Origin: Cladosporium sp. IMV 00045
Lineage: Eukaryota > Ascomycota > Dothideomycetes > Cladosporiales > Cladosporiaceae
Direction: 5' to 3'
DNA: 64,000 nt
Assembly (NCBI GenBank): GCA_001931905.2
Contig: MSJI02000838.1
Location: 6,127 to 70,126 of the forward strand
Part shown: in pieces, positions 34,070 through 46,104 of the stretch
Numbering within the stretch: the stretch's first letter is position 1
Layout: the number at the start of each line of letters is the position of its first letter
Notes under the pieces: generated by a model
Databases searched by the model: none
Told to the model about the DNA's origin: nothing
What the model saw: the letters and a program-made list of their open reading frames with translations, nothing else
Made by a program: the position numbers and the translations under genes

Positions 34070-36548
34070 ATGAAGGCTGCTCCGCTGCTTGTTGCCTGGC
34101 ATGACGAGAACGCTCCCATCTACTCTGCACATTTCGAGCCCGGCGGAAAAGGTCGTCTGGCTACGGCCGGCGGCGACCACCATGTTCGCGTACGTCTACA
34201 CCCGCTCCAAGCCGACCAATGCAGCACACTAACACACCACAGCTCTGGAAGATCGACTCGAGCGGAGAAGAGAGGAAGGTGACATATCTGGCAACTCTGC
34301 AAAAACACACACAAGCCGTCAACGTGGTCCGATGGTGTCCTCGAGGTATGTCCTCGGCTGGATCTTATGTTGCGGTACAACACTGACGGAAACAGGCGAA
34401 ATGCTCGCGACTGCCGGCGACGATGGCAACGTTCTTCTTTGGGTACCGTCAGAAAACCCAGCGCACAATTCCTCATTCGGCGCCGAGGATGGTCAAGAGG
34501 ATGTAGAAACATGGCGGGTCAAGACGATGTGCAGGTCGAGTAGTGGTTCGGAGATATACGATCTGGCTTGGTCGCCAGATGGCATGTTCTTCATCACTGG
34601 AAGTATGGACAATGTTGCGAGGATATACAATGCTACAAACGGTAAGCCCGGACTCTGTGCAGTGCAAGAGCAAGCAGCTACTGACACAGGCGCAGGCACA
34701 ACGGTCAGACAGATTGCAGAACACAATCACTACGTCCAGGGAGTCGCCTGGGATCCCTTGAACGAATATGTTGCGACACAGTCATCGGATAGATCGGTGC
34801 ACATCTACACTCTCAAGACGAAGGATGGCCAGTTCACTCTTTCCCAACACAACAAGGTCACCAAAATGGACCTACCAGCTCGCCGCATCTCCTCCAACAG
34901 CCCAGCACCTCCCGACTTTGGCCTGGGCAGCCATCGAGCAGCTTTCGTTCAAGATGGGAATTACGCAGCAGTCGGATCTCCAGCGCCCTCAGCTCCTGGG
35001 ACCCCTCAATCGCTTGCCCTTCCCATGAATCCTCCGCCCACGTCCCATAGCAGACGATCATCTTTCGGCTCGCAAATGGGCAACAACACCGGCACATCTG
35101 TCAGGCGATCAGTATCACCCAGTCCTTCAATGCCGCTGCCTGCGGTGATGCCTTCTGCGTCTCCCAGTGTATCGGGCAGCTTCGGGGTTGATGTCCGGAA
35201 TGCAAACATCTACGCCAATGAGACATTCACGTCGTTCTTTCGACGATTGACATTTGCCCCGGACGGCAGCTTGCTTTTCACTCCAGCTGGACAATACAAG
35301 ACGTCGACTGTGCCTGGTCCCGAATCAAACAAAAAGGACGACGATGTGCTCAATACTGTCTACATCTACACTCGTGCGGGCCTCAACAAGCCGCCTGTTG
35401 CCCACCTACCTGGTCACAAGAAGCCATCAATCGCTGTCAAATGCTCTCCAGTGTACTACAACCTGCGCGTGAATGCACCAGAAACGAAAGAAATCACGAT
35501 TGACACCAAGGCCGAAGAAGACATTCCACTTCTCCCAGAGGCTGCACATCCGTCAAAACCACCAACATCACACGCCTCCATGGACCCTCCACCTCTTGCA
35601 CCATCTCCTTCACCAAGTGCTGCCACTATGGCTTCCCCTCGAGTTCCCGACATGGATCCTAGCCCGACCACTACAGGACCACCCTCAGGTCCGGTACCTG
35701 CGTTCGGTCTTCCTTACCGCGTTGTGTATGCTGTAGCCACCCAAGACGCAGTACACGTGTATGACACGCAACAAACGAAGCCGCTGTGCGTGGTTAGCAA
35801 CCTCCACTACGCCACTTTCACAGACTTGACCTGGTCAAGCGACGGCCAGACACTACTAATGACATCCTCCGACGGCTTCTGCTCGGCCTTGTCATTCGCA
35901 CCAGGAGAACTCGGCACCGTACACCACCCAGCGCCAAACACAGTCCGACACACCCCCACACCCATCTCCGTCGCCAGAGCAAACTCCGCCGCCTCAACAC
36001 CCCAAGCAACCCCCACCGCCACGCCCGCCGTCCCCGCCCTCCCCAGACAGCCCTCCAACCCACCCCCGAACAACGGCAGCTCAATCGCCCCGCCTCCCGC
36101 CCCCTCAGCCTCGCCCTTCACCAACCCCGCCCGCCCCGCCTCCCCCGCCCGCAGCATGTCCGCCTCAAGCGCAGCAACACAATCCAGCTTCGCTCACCCG
36201 CCCGACCAAAACGCCCCTCCCGCAATGAACAACCCCACTCCCTCCATGAGCAGCGTGCCCTCCATCGCCGCCGCGGGCTCTGTGCCTCTCTTCACCCCGC
36301 CGCAGACTCCAGGCGGTTCTGCCGCCGGGAACGGTTCGCTCAGCAACGCTTCGGGCGTTTCGGCTGCCGCCGCGCCTGCTGCGGCGGGTGTGAAGCGCGA
36401 GAGCGGCGCGTCGGAAACTTCGGATGATGCTGCTGCTGCTGCGCCGAGGGAGAAGAGGAGGAGGATCGCGCCGACGCTTGTTAGTGGGGAGGGTGAGGTG
36501 GGGAATGCGCCTGCGCCAAAGGGGGAGGGGGAGGCTGGTCAGGGTTGA
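34070..36548 (+). CDS. CAC2: Chromatin assembly factor 1, WD40 subunit (Cac2/p60/CHAF1B), copy A
   Basis: Exons 34070-34189, 34243-34345, 34396-34641 and 34696-36548, with introns of 53, 50 and 54 nt, give 773 residues. The start MKAAPLLVAWHDENAPIYSA leads into WD repeats: LATAGGDHHVR joined across the intron to LWKID, then MLATAGDDGNVLLWVPSE, YDLAWSPDGMFFITGSMDNV, VAWDPLNEYVATQSSDRSVH, and a late repeat TDLTWSSDGQTLLMTSSDGF. A B-domain-like segment and a long Pro/Ala/Ser-rich tail follow, ending with a basic EKRRRIAPTLV motif. Cac2/p60 is the middle subunit of CAF-1, which deposits H3-H4 on newly replicated DNA in the nucleus with PCNA. HIR-type proteins are related, but the length and first WD motif favour p60. 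Confidence 0.92.
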
Positions 36549-37228
36549 TTTTGAGGAGCGCGAGGTCTAATTTTAAGCTTCTTTTTTTTTTTGCGCTTTT
36601 TTTGCGCTGTGTTTTGATTTTCTTCTTTTTCTCTTAGCCAGGCGTTGGATGGATGGATGGATGGATGGGATGTCCGCGACTCTGTTCCGGGAGCGAGGGT
36701 ACGATTCGGGGAAATGGCTAAAGACGGGTTCCTAGCCAAGTCAGTGGAAGGAAGAAGGAGGACAACAGTGGGGGTCAAGCTATGAAACAATCGGTGAATT
36801 TTTTAACCACCCAGGTAGTGTAGCAAGTAGCTGGGCTTGAACCTAAGCTTCTACGTTTGAAATGGGTTTTTTTTTCTCTTCGCGATTGTGACATGCCACG
36901 AGAGAGATTTTGGTTTCGTTTGATGTTCTTCTGCTCGGTGCTCGGTGCTTGCGTGCTTGTTGCTTTGCGACTACCTTGTTGATGTGAGCTACCTTGTTGA
37001 TGTGAGCTACCTTGTTGATGTGGGTGGGCTTCAACTCACTTGACTTGAGGAGTATAGCGTGATGGAAAGAACTTTGATGTTACTACTGAATGACTTTTTA
37101 TGTGATTTTCTTTTGTTTTTAATCAGTAATCACTTTAAAGAGTGATTTAATGTTAACTTACTTCCTAAGTTAGGTCAAGAAGTGCCAGAATTCGAAGTCC
37201 AACTTAACAATTGCATATACTTTGATGT
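36549..37228. other. Intergenic region entering AT-rich compartment, with short tandem repeats
   Basis: Immediately after the Cac2 stop there is a T-rich 3' UTR and an ATGG tetranucleotide tract near 36647-36669, then an 18-bp repeat present three times. Composition turns AT-rich past about 36780. The last 200 bp are recognisably related to 43600-43800 on the other copy. Confidence 0.6.
36972..37025. repeat. Three tandem copies of an 18-bp unit
   Basis: CTACCTTGTTGATGTGAG occurs at 36972-36989 and 36990-37007, with a third copy at 37008-37025 differing at one base. The corresponding place on the other copy (near 43580-43600) has only a diverged single unit, so the expansion is local. Confidence 0.9.
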
Positions 37229-37230
37229 TA

Positions 37231-37272
37231 ACGTCATCCACCGGGAAGTCGGCCATACGGGGAAGTCGGCCA
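37231..37272. repeat. Left terminal inverted repeat of the pogo-like element
   Basis: 42 bp starting ACGTCATCCACC and containing two direct copies of GGGAAGTCGGCCA separated by a few bases. It is the reverse complement of 49852-49893 except for one base (T here, C there). Confidence 0.9.
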
Positions 37273-37346
37273 AGCAAGAATTTGACGCGCGTCATCCTCG
37301 TGAATAATCCGAATTTTCACGTGTCCTTTTTCATCTTATCTTCCTA

Positions 37347-37682
37347 ATGACTTCCTATACGAACGAGGCTCTCGAGGAGGCTATACTAGCCTATCGCACA
37401 GGTATATATCCTTCGATTAGGGCGTGTTCAGACGCGACGAAAATCCCGAGATCTACGCTTCAAGATCGACTCCTACGAACGCGACGACGTAATATGGCTC
37501 ACGAGAGGCAGCAGGCCTTATCTATACCCGAAGAGAATGAACTCGTAGGCTGGATTAGACGACTCGCAAGCCTCGGGAACCCGATCACTCTATCATTTAC
37601 GAAAGAACTAGCCTACGAAATTCGACGTACCCGGACGCCTCCTACCTCGCCTTCTACGCCTACCGAGCCTATAGGCAAATAG
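37347..37682 (+). pseudogene. Transposase N-terminal part, interrupted by TAG
   Basis: The frame opens at ATG 37347 and encodes a helix-turn-helix start (MTSYTNEALEEAILAYRTGI, then ATKIPRSTLQDRLLRTRRR) followed by a CENP-B/Tc5-type second DNA-binding segment (LSIPEENELVGWIRRLASLG). A TAG at 37680-37682 is immediately followed in frame by WLDRF, a conserved end of this domain, so the TAG interrupts an otherwise intact reading frame. The rest of the transposase is on contig 5. The site probably held Trp. Confidence 0.85.
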
Positions 37683-37697
37683 TGGCTCGATAGGTTT

Positions 37698-37717
37698 NNN
37701 NNNNNNNNNNNNNNNNN
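37698..37717. other. Assembly gap (20 N) between transposon and eIF2A
   Basis: The left edge is inside the transposon, at the end of the block shared with contig 5. The right edge starts at a position inside eIF2A equivalent to 31550. Confidence 0.95.
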
Positions 37718-38220
37718 GCGCAGTACTGCTCGTCGTGGGTGTACTGCAAGTTCCACCCGGTCTGGGCCTTCTGGACAAACTTGCCCACGACATCCCTCTC
37801 TTCTGGGGCAGCGTCATCGAGAGTGCGCCAGACCTTCAAGTTCTTGTTCGCGTTGCCGTCCGCATCCTTGGTGGGCCTCTGCCACGTGATGATGTAGGTA
37901 CCGGCGGGGGAGAAGCCAAGCTCGTAAACGTTGTCGGTGGGGAGAGTGGTGATCACGTTGCCAGTGGAGGCGTCCACGACGGTGACGTTCTCCGGCGAAG
38001 CCCATGCGAAAAAGCGGCCGTCGGGCGAGTACATGCAGCATCGCAAGTTACCCTCGGGGCGCTGGAAAGCGGGAACGGTCTGGTACACGGGCGCAGCATC
38101 GAGAAGGCCGATGTGCTTGGAAGTGCGGTCTGGCTAGCATGTCAGCAGGTGCACTCGGATGGACAGAAAGTGACCGTCGGGTCGTGTAGTCTTACAAGCA
38201 AGCTGGGTGGGCTGAGCCAT
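37718..38220 (-). CDS. Translation initiation factor eIF2A, copy B, N-terminal part
   Basis: Exon 1 is 38220-38196 and exon 2 starts at 38129 and runs to the gap. It encodes MAQPTQLA, the first propeller blades (CMYSPDGRFFAWASPENVTV; NVYELGFSPAGTYIITW) and KNLKVWRTLDDAAPEERDVV. The contig begins at a base equivalent to 31550 in copy A, only 35 bp beyond the point where the eIF2A fragment at 21289-22886 stops. I therefore treat the two as one gene. Differences from copy A are few, for example Leu for Ile in VYELGFSPAG. Confidence 0.9.
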
Positions 38221-40246
38221 GATTTCTGGTATATTTGCCGTGCTCTGCTAGATTCGGGCAGTTGAAGATGGAGCAATCAATGCAAGTCGCAGGTGGTATG
38301 GCTGGCGAACGCAGCAGCAGACGGGCGGATAGAGGGGATGGTGCGCGCTTGTGGGTGACTGGGTGTGCGATTGATGGTGAGACCAGGCAGGTGGCTGTTT
38401 CGCTCGGGAGCCGTCAGATAGTGAAATCGACGACGATGGAGGGATTGGCAGCAAAAAGCAGGCAGCTGAAGCGCGCGAAGGAGATGTTGTGGCGGTGGAG
38501 GGGATAGGTGGGTGGAGGAGGGAGAGAGAGGGAGATGTCGGCGGGCGATGAAAGAAGTCGCGCGTGCGTTGTTCTCTTCCCATTTTCAGGTTCAAAGCGA
38601 GCGGCGGGCGCGGCTGCCCTGCAGGCAATGATTGGGCGACGGGGGTACGTCAGAAACACAAAGCACTCGCGGAAAGCCCCTTCTGTCTCGTACCGTACCT
38701 TAACCTAATCCTTGTCCTGTTGATGATTCAGGTACCTGATGATGCTTGTACTCGTTCTATTTCTTCGGCTATTTCCACATGAACGAGTTTGGCACACAAT
38801 CAAGGCTTCTGCGTGGTAAGAAAACGCCGACCGGTCGAGTGTGATGTTGCAAGAATGCAGGTCTGTCATGGCAATCGTACATCAACAAGACACGCCACGG
38901 CGGACTTGACAAACCACTCTATTCTGGACATCGTCAACTCGGCAACAACCTTTGATGGCTATCATTCACTGCACTTCTCGTCGAGGTCGGCTTCTCGGAA
39001 AAGCGTTTTCCATTAAATGAAGGGGGGCGACGGCCTTGATGGAACCGATCTCCCGGCGGCCTCCTGTAGTATCGATAGACGATGCGAAACAGATTGCTCT
39101 ATACCAGGGCACCTAGAGATGAGTCTATACTCGCTTGTGGATGGAAAGCGCCAGAGACGCCGATGGCTCATGTTTTCGCCATCGTTCCACGTGTCTGGTC
39201 TAAAGGTCTGGTTTGGCGGACGAGCGAGTCAGACGTCAACGAGAGGCTATCTGCATTTTCCAGTCTGCACGAAGATCGTTGCGACACTCTTTCCCTACCT
39301 TTGTAAATCCGAAATGAATCGTATCCGTTGATAATGACACGCATCTCTGTCCAGCACATTAGATCTCTTTGCTGTGTAGGCCAGTGAGGAAAACATCGTC
39401 AATCGAGCAATGCCCTCGTTTCATGTTGGTGAGATATCAGCACAGCACTTCGAATGCTGACTTTCCCATGTAATCGACAAGGGACTGACCTGCAGATGTG
39501 TATGTATATATTTTGATAGAAAGCACTTAGCCACAAAATCAACGAGATTGAAGTCCCCATCCCAGAGCTCATCTGAATATGGCTCGTGAAAGGTCACCGG
39601 CCCTTGCATTCCAACGATGGGATTGCCTCGATTGGTAACACCAACCCTAACCCTTGCGAGAGTAATAAACTTACCGACGCGTCGTCGCGCTTGCCCCCGC
39701 TGCAGAGCAACGGCTCCCACCACCAATCACAGCCGGCCCATGCGGCAGCAGAGGCACCTCCCAGAGCATCAAAGCAGTACTGTACCTCCGTAGCAAAGTC
39801 GATAGCTCTCTGTTCTCACGCTGCTCACCTCACTTGCTTCAAGAGACACACAGCAGTAGTGAGGCGTTTGCCTTGCATGATATCCATTTACGTGTGACTA
39901 CCTGCAGAAGCTTGCCTTCACTCTCTGCTTCAACTCTCTATAACCACGCCTCTTCCGCCCTGTCGTATCCGAAACTCTTTCCCATAACGCTCGGCTATTG
40001 CCAACGTCGCGCGTGCTTCCATCCTCCTACCCTCCCATGCAAGCACTCTGGCACGCTCAATCCCACGTTGCCCACCCTTGGTCGTAGCCCGCCGCTCTAT
40101 CTCACCCATCCCTCTTCAACAAAATACGCCTCAACTCGACCCCAAACATCCTCAATCCTCGCCGACCCGAAAAGTCCTAGCGACTTCTTCCTACCGTCTG
40201 GTCTCCAACTTGAAAGCTTCCTGGCCTGGTGCCCTCCGTCGCCAGG
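38221..40246. promoter_or_regulatory. Long divergent region between eIF2A and CAF-1 subunit (copy B)
   Basis: Counterpart of 32053-34069. The telobox-like CCAACCCTAACCCTT sits at 39641-39655. The middle (about 38700-39450) differs more, with indels and a rearranged segment. No coding gene was recognised. Confidence 0.5.
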
Positions 40247-42688
40247 ATGAAGGCTGCTCCGCTGCTTGTCGCCTGGCATGATGAGAACGCTCCCATCTAC
40301 TCTGCACACTTCGAGCCCGGCGGAAAAGGTCGTTTGGCTACGGCCGGCGGCGATCACCATGTTCGCGTACGTCTACACCCGCTCCAAGCCGACCAATGCG
40401 GCACACTAACACACCACAGCTCTGGAAGATCGACTCGAGCGGAGAAGAGAGGAAAGTGACATACCTGGCAACTCTACAAAAACACACACAAGCCGTCAAT
40501 GTGGTCCGATGGTGTCCTCGAGGTATGTCTTCGGCCGGATCTTATATTGCGGTACAACACTGACGGAAACAGGCGAAATGCTCGCGACTGCCGGCGACGA
40601 TGGCAACGTTCTTCTTTGGGTACCGTCAGAAAACCCAGCGCACAACTCCTCGTTCGGCGCCGAGGATGGTCAAGAGGATGTGGAAACATGGCGGGTCAAG
40701 ACGATGTGCAGGTCGAGTAGTGGTTCGGAGATATACGATCTGGCCTGGTCGCCGGATGGCATGTTCTTCATCACTGGAAGTATGGACAATGTTGCGAGGA
40801 TATACAATGCTACAAACGGTAAGCCCGGAATCTGTGCACCGCAAGAGAGGGCAGCAACTGACGGAGCGCAGGCACAACGGTCAGACAGATCGCAGAACAC
40901 AACCACTACGTCCAGGGAGTCGCCTGGGATCCACTGAACGAATATGTCGCGACGCAGTCATCGGATAGATCAGTGCACATCTACACCCTCAAGACGAAGG
41001 ATGGCCAGTTCACTCTTTCCCAACACAACAAAGTCACCAAAATGGACCTACCAGCTCGCCGCATATCCTCCAACAGTCCAGCACCTCCCGACTTCGGCCT
41101 GGGTAGCCATCGAGCAGCTTTCGTTCAAGATGGGAATTACGCGGCAGTCGGATCTCCGGCGCCCTCCGCTCCGGGGACTCCTCAATCGCTTGCCCTTCCT
41201 ATGAACCCTCCACCCACATCCCACAGCAGACGATCATCTTTCGGCTCGCAAATGGGCAACAACACTGGCACATCTGCCAGGCGATCAGTATCACCCAGTC
41301 CTTCAATGCCACTGCCTGCGGTGATGCCTTCTGCGTCTCCCAGTGTATCGGGCAGCTTCGGGGTTGATGTCCGGAATGCAAACATCTACGCTAATGAGAC
41401 ATTCACGTCGTTTTTTCGACGATTGGCATTTGCCCCGGACGGCAGCTTGCTTTTCACACCGGCTGGACAATACAAGACTTCGACTGTGCCTGGCCCCGAA
41501 TCAAATAAAAAGGACGACGATGTGCTCAATACTGTCTACATCTACACTCGTGCGGGCCTCAACAAGCCGCCTGTTGCCCACCTACCTGGTCACAAGAAGC
41601 CATCAATCGCTGTCAAGTGCTCTCCAGTGTACTACAACCTGCGCGTGAATGCACCGGAAACGAAAGAAATCACGATTGACACCAAGGCCGAAGAAGACAT
41701 TCCACTTCTCCCAGAGGCTGCACATCCGTCAAAGCCACCGACATCACACGCCTCCATGGACCCTCCACCTCTTGCACCATCTCCTTCACCAAGTGCTGCC
41801 ACTATGGCTTCTCCCCGAGTTCCCGAAATGGATCCTAGCCCGACCACTACAGGACCACCCTCAGGTCCAGTACCTGCGTTTGGTCTTCCCTACCGCGTTG
41901 TGTACGCTGTAGCTACACAAGACGCAGTACATGTGTATGACACGCAACAAACGAAGCCGCTGTGCGTGGTTAGCAACCTCCACTACGCCACCTTCACCGA
42001 CTTGACCTGGTCAAGCGACGGCCAGACACTACTAATGACTTCCTCCGACGGGTTCTGCTCGGCCTTGTCATTCGCACCAGGAGAACTCGGCACCGTCCAC
42101 CACCCAGCACCAAACACAGTTCGCCACACCCCCACACCCATCTCCGTCGCCAGAGCAAACTCCGCCGCCTCAACACCCCAAGCAACCCCCACCGCCGCGC
42201 CCGCCGTTCCCGCCCTCCCCAGACAGCCCTCCAACCCACCCCCGAATAACGGCAGCTCAATCGCCCCTCCTCCCGCCCCCTTAGCCTCGCCCTTCACCAA
42301 CCCCGCCCGCCCCGCCTCCCCCGCCCGCAGCATGTCCGCCTCAAGCGCAGCAACACAATCCAGCTTCGCCCACCCGCCCGACCAAAACGCCCCTCCCGCA
42401 ATGAACAACCCCACCCCCTCCATGAGCAGCGTGCCCTCCATCGCCGCCGCGGGCTCCGTTCCCCTCTTCACCCCGCCGCAGACTCCCGGCGGTTCTGCCG
42501 CGGGGAATGGAGCTTCGCTCAGTAATGCTTCGGGTGTCTCCGCCGCCGCTGCGCCTGCGCCTGCGGCCGGTGTGAAGCGCGAGAGCGTCGCGTCGGAAAC
42601 TTCAGATGATGCTGCTGCGCCGAGGGAGAAGAGGAGGAGGATCGCGCCGACGCTTGTTAGTGGGGAGGGGAAGGCTGGGCAGGGTTGA
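40247..42688 (+). CDS. CAC2: Chromatin assembly factor 1, WD40 subunit (Cac2/p60/CHAF1B), copy B
   Basis: Exons 40247-40366, 40420-40522, 40573-40818 and 40872-42688, with introns of 53, 50 and 53 nt, give 761 residues. Exon borders match copy A exactly in the first three exons. The WD40 core is nearly unchanged. The 12-residue length difference lies in the Pro/Ala tail: copy A has TSDDAAAAAPREKRRRIAPT and a longer final segment, while copy B has TSDDAAAPREKRRRIAPT and ends GEGKAGQG. Role as for copy A: nuclear histone H3-H4 deposition with CAF-1. Confidence 0.92.
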
Positions 42689-44330
42689 TTTTGACGAGTG
42701 CGAGATTTCAATTTTGAGCTTCATTTTTTTCGCCTTTTTTTTTTTTGGAGTGGGGGTTTTTTTTTTCTTTTCTTTCTTTTTAGCCAGGCGTTGGATGGAT
42801 GGACGGGATATCCGCAAATCTTCTGTCCCGAGGGGCTGCCGATTCGGAGAAAATGGCCATGGACGGGTTCCTAGCTGGTCACCTAGGTGGATGGGGCTTG
42901 TTAGCCAAATAGTAACTAGTAGGTTTGAGAATGGATCTTGATAATCACAACTTAACTAGCTCGATGGGTTCTTGAGGCTACGAATTCGAGTGAGTGAGGT
43001 GCTAGCAGTTGCTGTTCGCTATTTGCTATTTGCTATTAGTCATGTGTGTTTGGGTTGGTTTTTGTTGATAAGTTGCAGATCAAAGGATCTAGTCTTGTTT
43101 TGTATTACAGTCTTGTTTTGACCTATAACATTTTTACGCTGTTGCATTAGATTTGATCAGCTGATGAAGTTGAGTTCAGGCAATAATTGGGCTTGTGACT
43201 CAAACATTAACTGATTATGAACTCATTTGACATTTATATGGACTGTGTTATTAACATTGAGCTAACTAAGGAAAAGAGACAAAAGAGTTGGGGGATTAAG
43301 CATGCTTACGCCCTGGGCGCACAAACTTTGGCGTGCAAATTTATCAATCACTTTTAGCACTCTGAATGTAACTTAAAAGTCAGAAGTCTTTTTGGTAACT
43401 TACTCAAGTGCAGCGCTGTTATAAGTTGACTATTCGAGTATCAGGTATATCTCGTAAGGATAAATAGCCATTGTCAAATGCTATTCATTATCTAAATAGG
43501 CGTTAGCGTCTTTCATTACAAGCAAGCATGCGTGCGGAATTGAGTTTTCTGAAAACATCTGGTGCTTGCTGGCTTGTTGCAGTATAGTTACGACTATTAA
43601 TGTAAGCTCCAATTCACTTAGCATGATAGGATAGATCTTGATGTTATTTATAGCTATGTCTTTATGTGATTCTTTTGAATCTGTAATCAGTGATCACTTT
43701 GCAAAGTTTGATTGACTTAAGTCAGGATCAGTTGTTACAACTTTCATATAGATGTCCAATTGTTGAACTTAATTTAGTTAGGTCATGACTGCTTCTGGAG
43801 TCAGCTGTGACGCGATTGACACACAACATTCGCGATGTTGCGCTGCAGATTGCAATGACCCAGCCATGCTGACAATAAAACAACAGTCGAATAATCAGTC
43901 GCTTGGAGCACAACCCCATTTGCTCGAGCTGAGCTGATTGAATTGGGACTTGTTGAGAAGCCAGTGACTGACACAAGCTAAAATGAATTTTGCGCAAAGA
44001 AAGATCTTGCGCAAGCACACAGCAAGCATGTGGAACAGATGTGAGCATCCAAAGAAATTTTTCAGTAAGTCAAGAGTGATCAATCAGACTCTGATAACGT
44101 TACACTGGTGAAAAGAAGCTTTATCATGAGGTTGGTTAGAAATATGTTATTGACAAAAAGTGAGTGAATAGAGGTATTTTGCTGCTGTTTTGCGCGTCCT
44201 GTTGACCTGTTCAACACGTCAACTTAATCAACCTCGACTTGACCTGAACTTTGAGCCAATTGTGAGAGGCATCCTGGTTATGGGGCTATGGGACTTGGGG
44301 CTCTGTATAACTTATCTATAAGTTGCAAGG
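42689..44330. other. AT-rich intergenic region (copy B)
   Basis: The first 250 bp match the Cac2 3' flank of copy A. A related patch recurs at about 43557-43800 against 36945-37200. CTATTTG-type short repeats occur near 43015-43040. The rest is AT-rich and dense in stop codons in all frames. No gene is supported. Confidence 0.6.
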
Positions 44331-44334
44331 CTGC

Positions 44335-44885
44335 AGACTGCAATTCAGCGTATCTGGCTTATGTTAACACACGTCAACCTATATTTACATCAGCCTCGCG
44401 ATTACACCGCTCGAGTGTACTACATGCCACTTCTCTACGTGTTTATGAGCTTTTCAGGTTTCCCCTTCCCAACCCCCTTTTCTACAACCCTTTAGTCCTT
44501 GATGATAGGGGGTCTCTTGACATTCGTGCTCTCAATACCTGACCTCTTAGGGTGGACAGAGCCTTATTACATTTGAGATGCAATTACTTGAACCACTTTT
44601 AAAATCTAAACTAAATGAAATCTATAGCCAATTATCAATAGACTAAGAGCATAAGATAAGTAAACATATTACCTTTACAAAGAAATGTATTCTTAAAATC
44701 AAGAAGTCTTTCAGAAAGACTCTATGAAAAAAGGAAAGTAAAGAATATGGATTGCCCATACTAAGCCTTGAATTCAAAGATAATTGAGATGGGGCCAGAC
44801 AGCTCCAACTTAATAAATTTGCATGATTTCAAATTACCATTATCTATAGAGATATGACTTTTTGAAGTTGTGATGACGAAGTTAG
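44335..44885 (+). mobile_element. Decayed relic of the pogo-like element (3' half)
   Basis: From GCGATTACACCGCTC near 44397 onward this stretch aligns by eye with 49185-49835 of the better-preserved element. It includes the block around GATGATAGGGGGTCTCTTGA (against GATAATAGGGGGTCTCCTGA), an internal deletion, and the terminal ATAGAGATATGACTTTTTGA (against GTAGAGAGATGACTTTTTAA). CG dinucleotides in the intact element have mostly become CA or TG here. All frames are broken and no inverted ends were found, so the element is dead. Confidence 0.75.
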
Positions 44886-46104
44886 ATTTGTGACTTGCTT
44901 TCCTAGGTAAATTGCCTCTTCGTAATCGACTTTAAGAATCATTTTGATCAAACTATATAATTTGTTCTAAATATAAAGTTTCAGACAAGTTCCAGTCAAC
45001 TCATTTCAATGACTTGAGACTGCTTTAGACTAAGACACATCACTCTTGCAATGTCTTCACAGCTAAAAAAGGTACGCCTGCTGACTTTAAGTACATGAAA
45101 TGGTAATTGAGTGATCAGCAGATTTCAGTTATGAAGCTATTGAGTCAAAGTGAAGTCTGATCAAACCTCAACTAGTCAGACTTTAACAAATGGTTGCAAG
45201 CCATCGCGACATAAGTTAAAGATGCAACAGAGCGAAAGCTAGAATGCGTCAAAAATCACAAACACATTGAACATTCTTGTCTTGAACATTCCTGTCAGAG
45301 TCTCGCTCAGATGAGGTTGAATGCTGTTTTCCATTCAATGTCATATTTTTGACTTTGTTTGCATAGAAAGCTTTATAGCTGGTGCCTGCTTCAGAGAAGC
45401 TTTGGCTGTTTTCCCATTGTGTATCTTTTGAAATACTTCCACTTCTCTTGACATTAGTTTGACATTTCATTGCAGCAAAAAGTTGATACATTCAAGCTCC
45501 TGATGTGCACATGCGCTAATGTTATCTTGTTTGCTTTGCTTTAAACAACTTCACTAATGTTCCCATGTTGCGCATATTGAATCATATTTGATTGCTTGCT
45601 TCAAATACATGGTCCACTAGTAAGTTCACTGGTGAAATTAACTGAAGTCACAACAATGCAATGAAAGCTTTCATGCGCACAACAGAAGTCAAGTTATTCT
45701 GAGATTGGAGATCAACATCATGCTAAGTTAGATGTCAGCTGAGATGCAAGCTGACAACCTGGATGAAAACTTCCAATTGATGCAGACGCCTGCTTGTAAT
45801 TAGTCGGGCGGTCTGTTGTGTGACAGTGGGCAGCCAATCTTGATCTTTGTCGCTCGCGGTTGGCTTGCTGTCCAAGAATCACACGCCGTGCGGTCAGCAT
45901 GGCTGGCTGGTGGTCCCACAGTCACGTTGCGCTCAGCCCACAGTTCATGTGCAGTCCCGTAGCATTTATTATCCATATTCTGCGCTTTCTCTTGGCTTTT
46001 TGTTTGTTCTTTCTTTTGCCTGTCTTTTGGTTATGCTGAACTCTACATGCAAGACTTGACTTCTATTTTCACCCGACTTCGATCGAAGCTGATTAACTTA
46101 CCTG
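44886..46104. other. AT-rich gene-poor region
   Basis: This stretch is AT-rich with short, unrelated frames. It may be further decayed repeat sequence, but I could not align it to anything else in the window. Confidence 0.5.

Larger units (their letters stand above)
37229..37697 (+). mobile_element. Fot1/pogo-like DNA transposon, left part (cut by gap)
   Basis: The left end is a TA dinucleotide (37229-37230) followed by a 42-bp terminal inverted repeat (37231-37272) whose partner lies at 49852-49893. The last 263 bp (37435-37697) are identical to 48252-48514, the start of contig 5. Joining the two pieces through this overlap gives an element of 1846 bp with 41 of 42 matching terminal bases and TA on both sides. 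That is the size and target expected for the Fot1 branch of the Tc1/mariner superfamily. Because the overlap lies in a transposon, the join could also link two different insertions. Confidence 0.85.

Noticed and set aside
44288..44542. Short ORF of 84 residues in the AT-rich block
   Set aside because: It is a chance frame across the decayed transposon relic.
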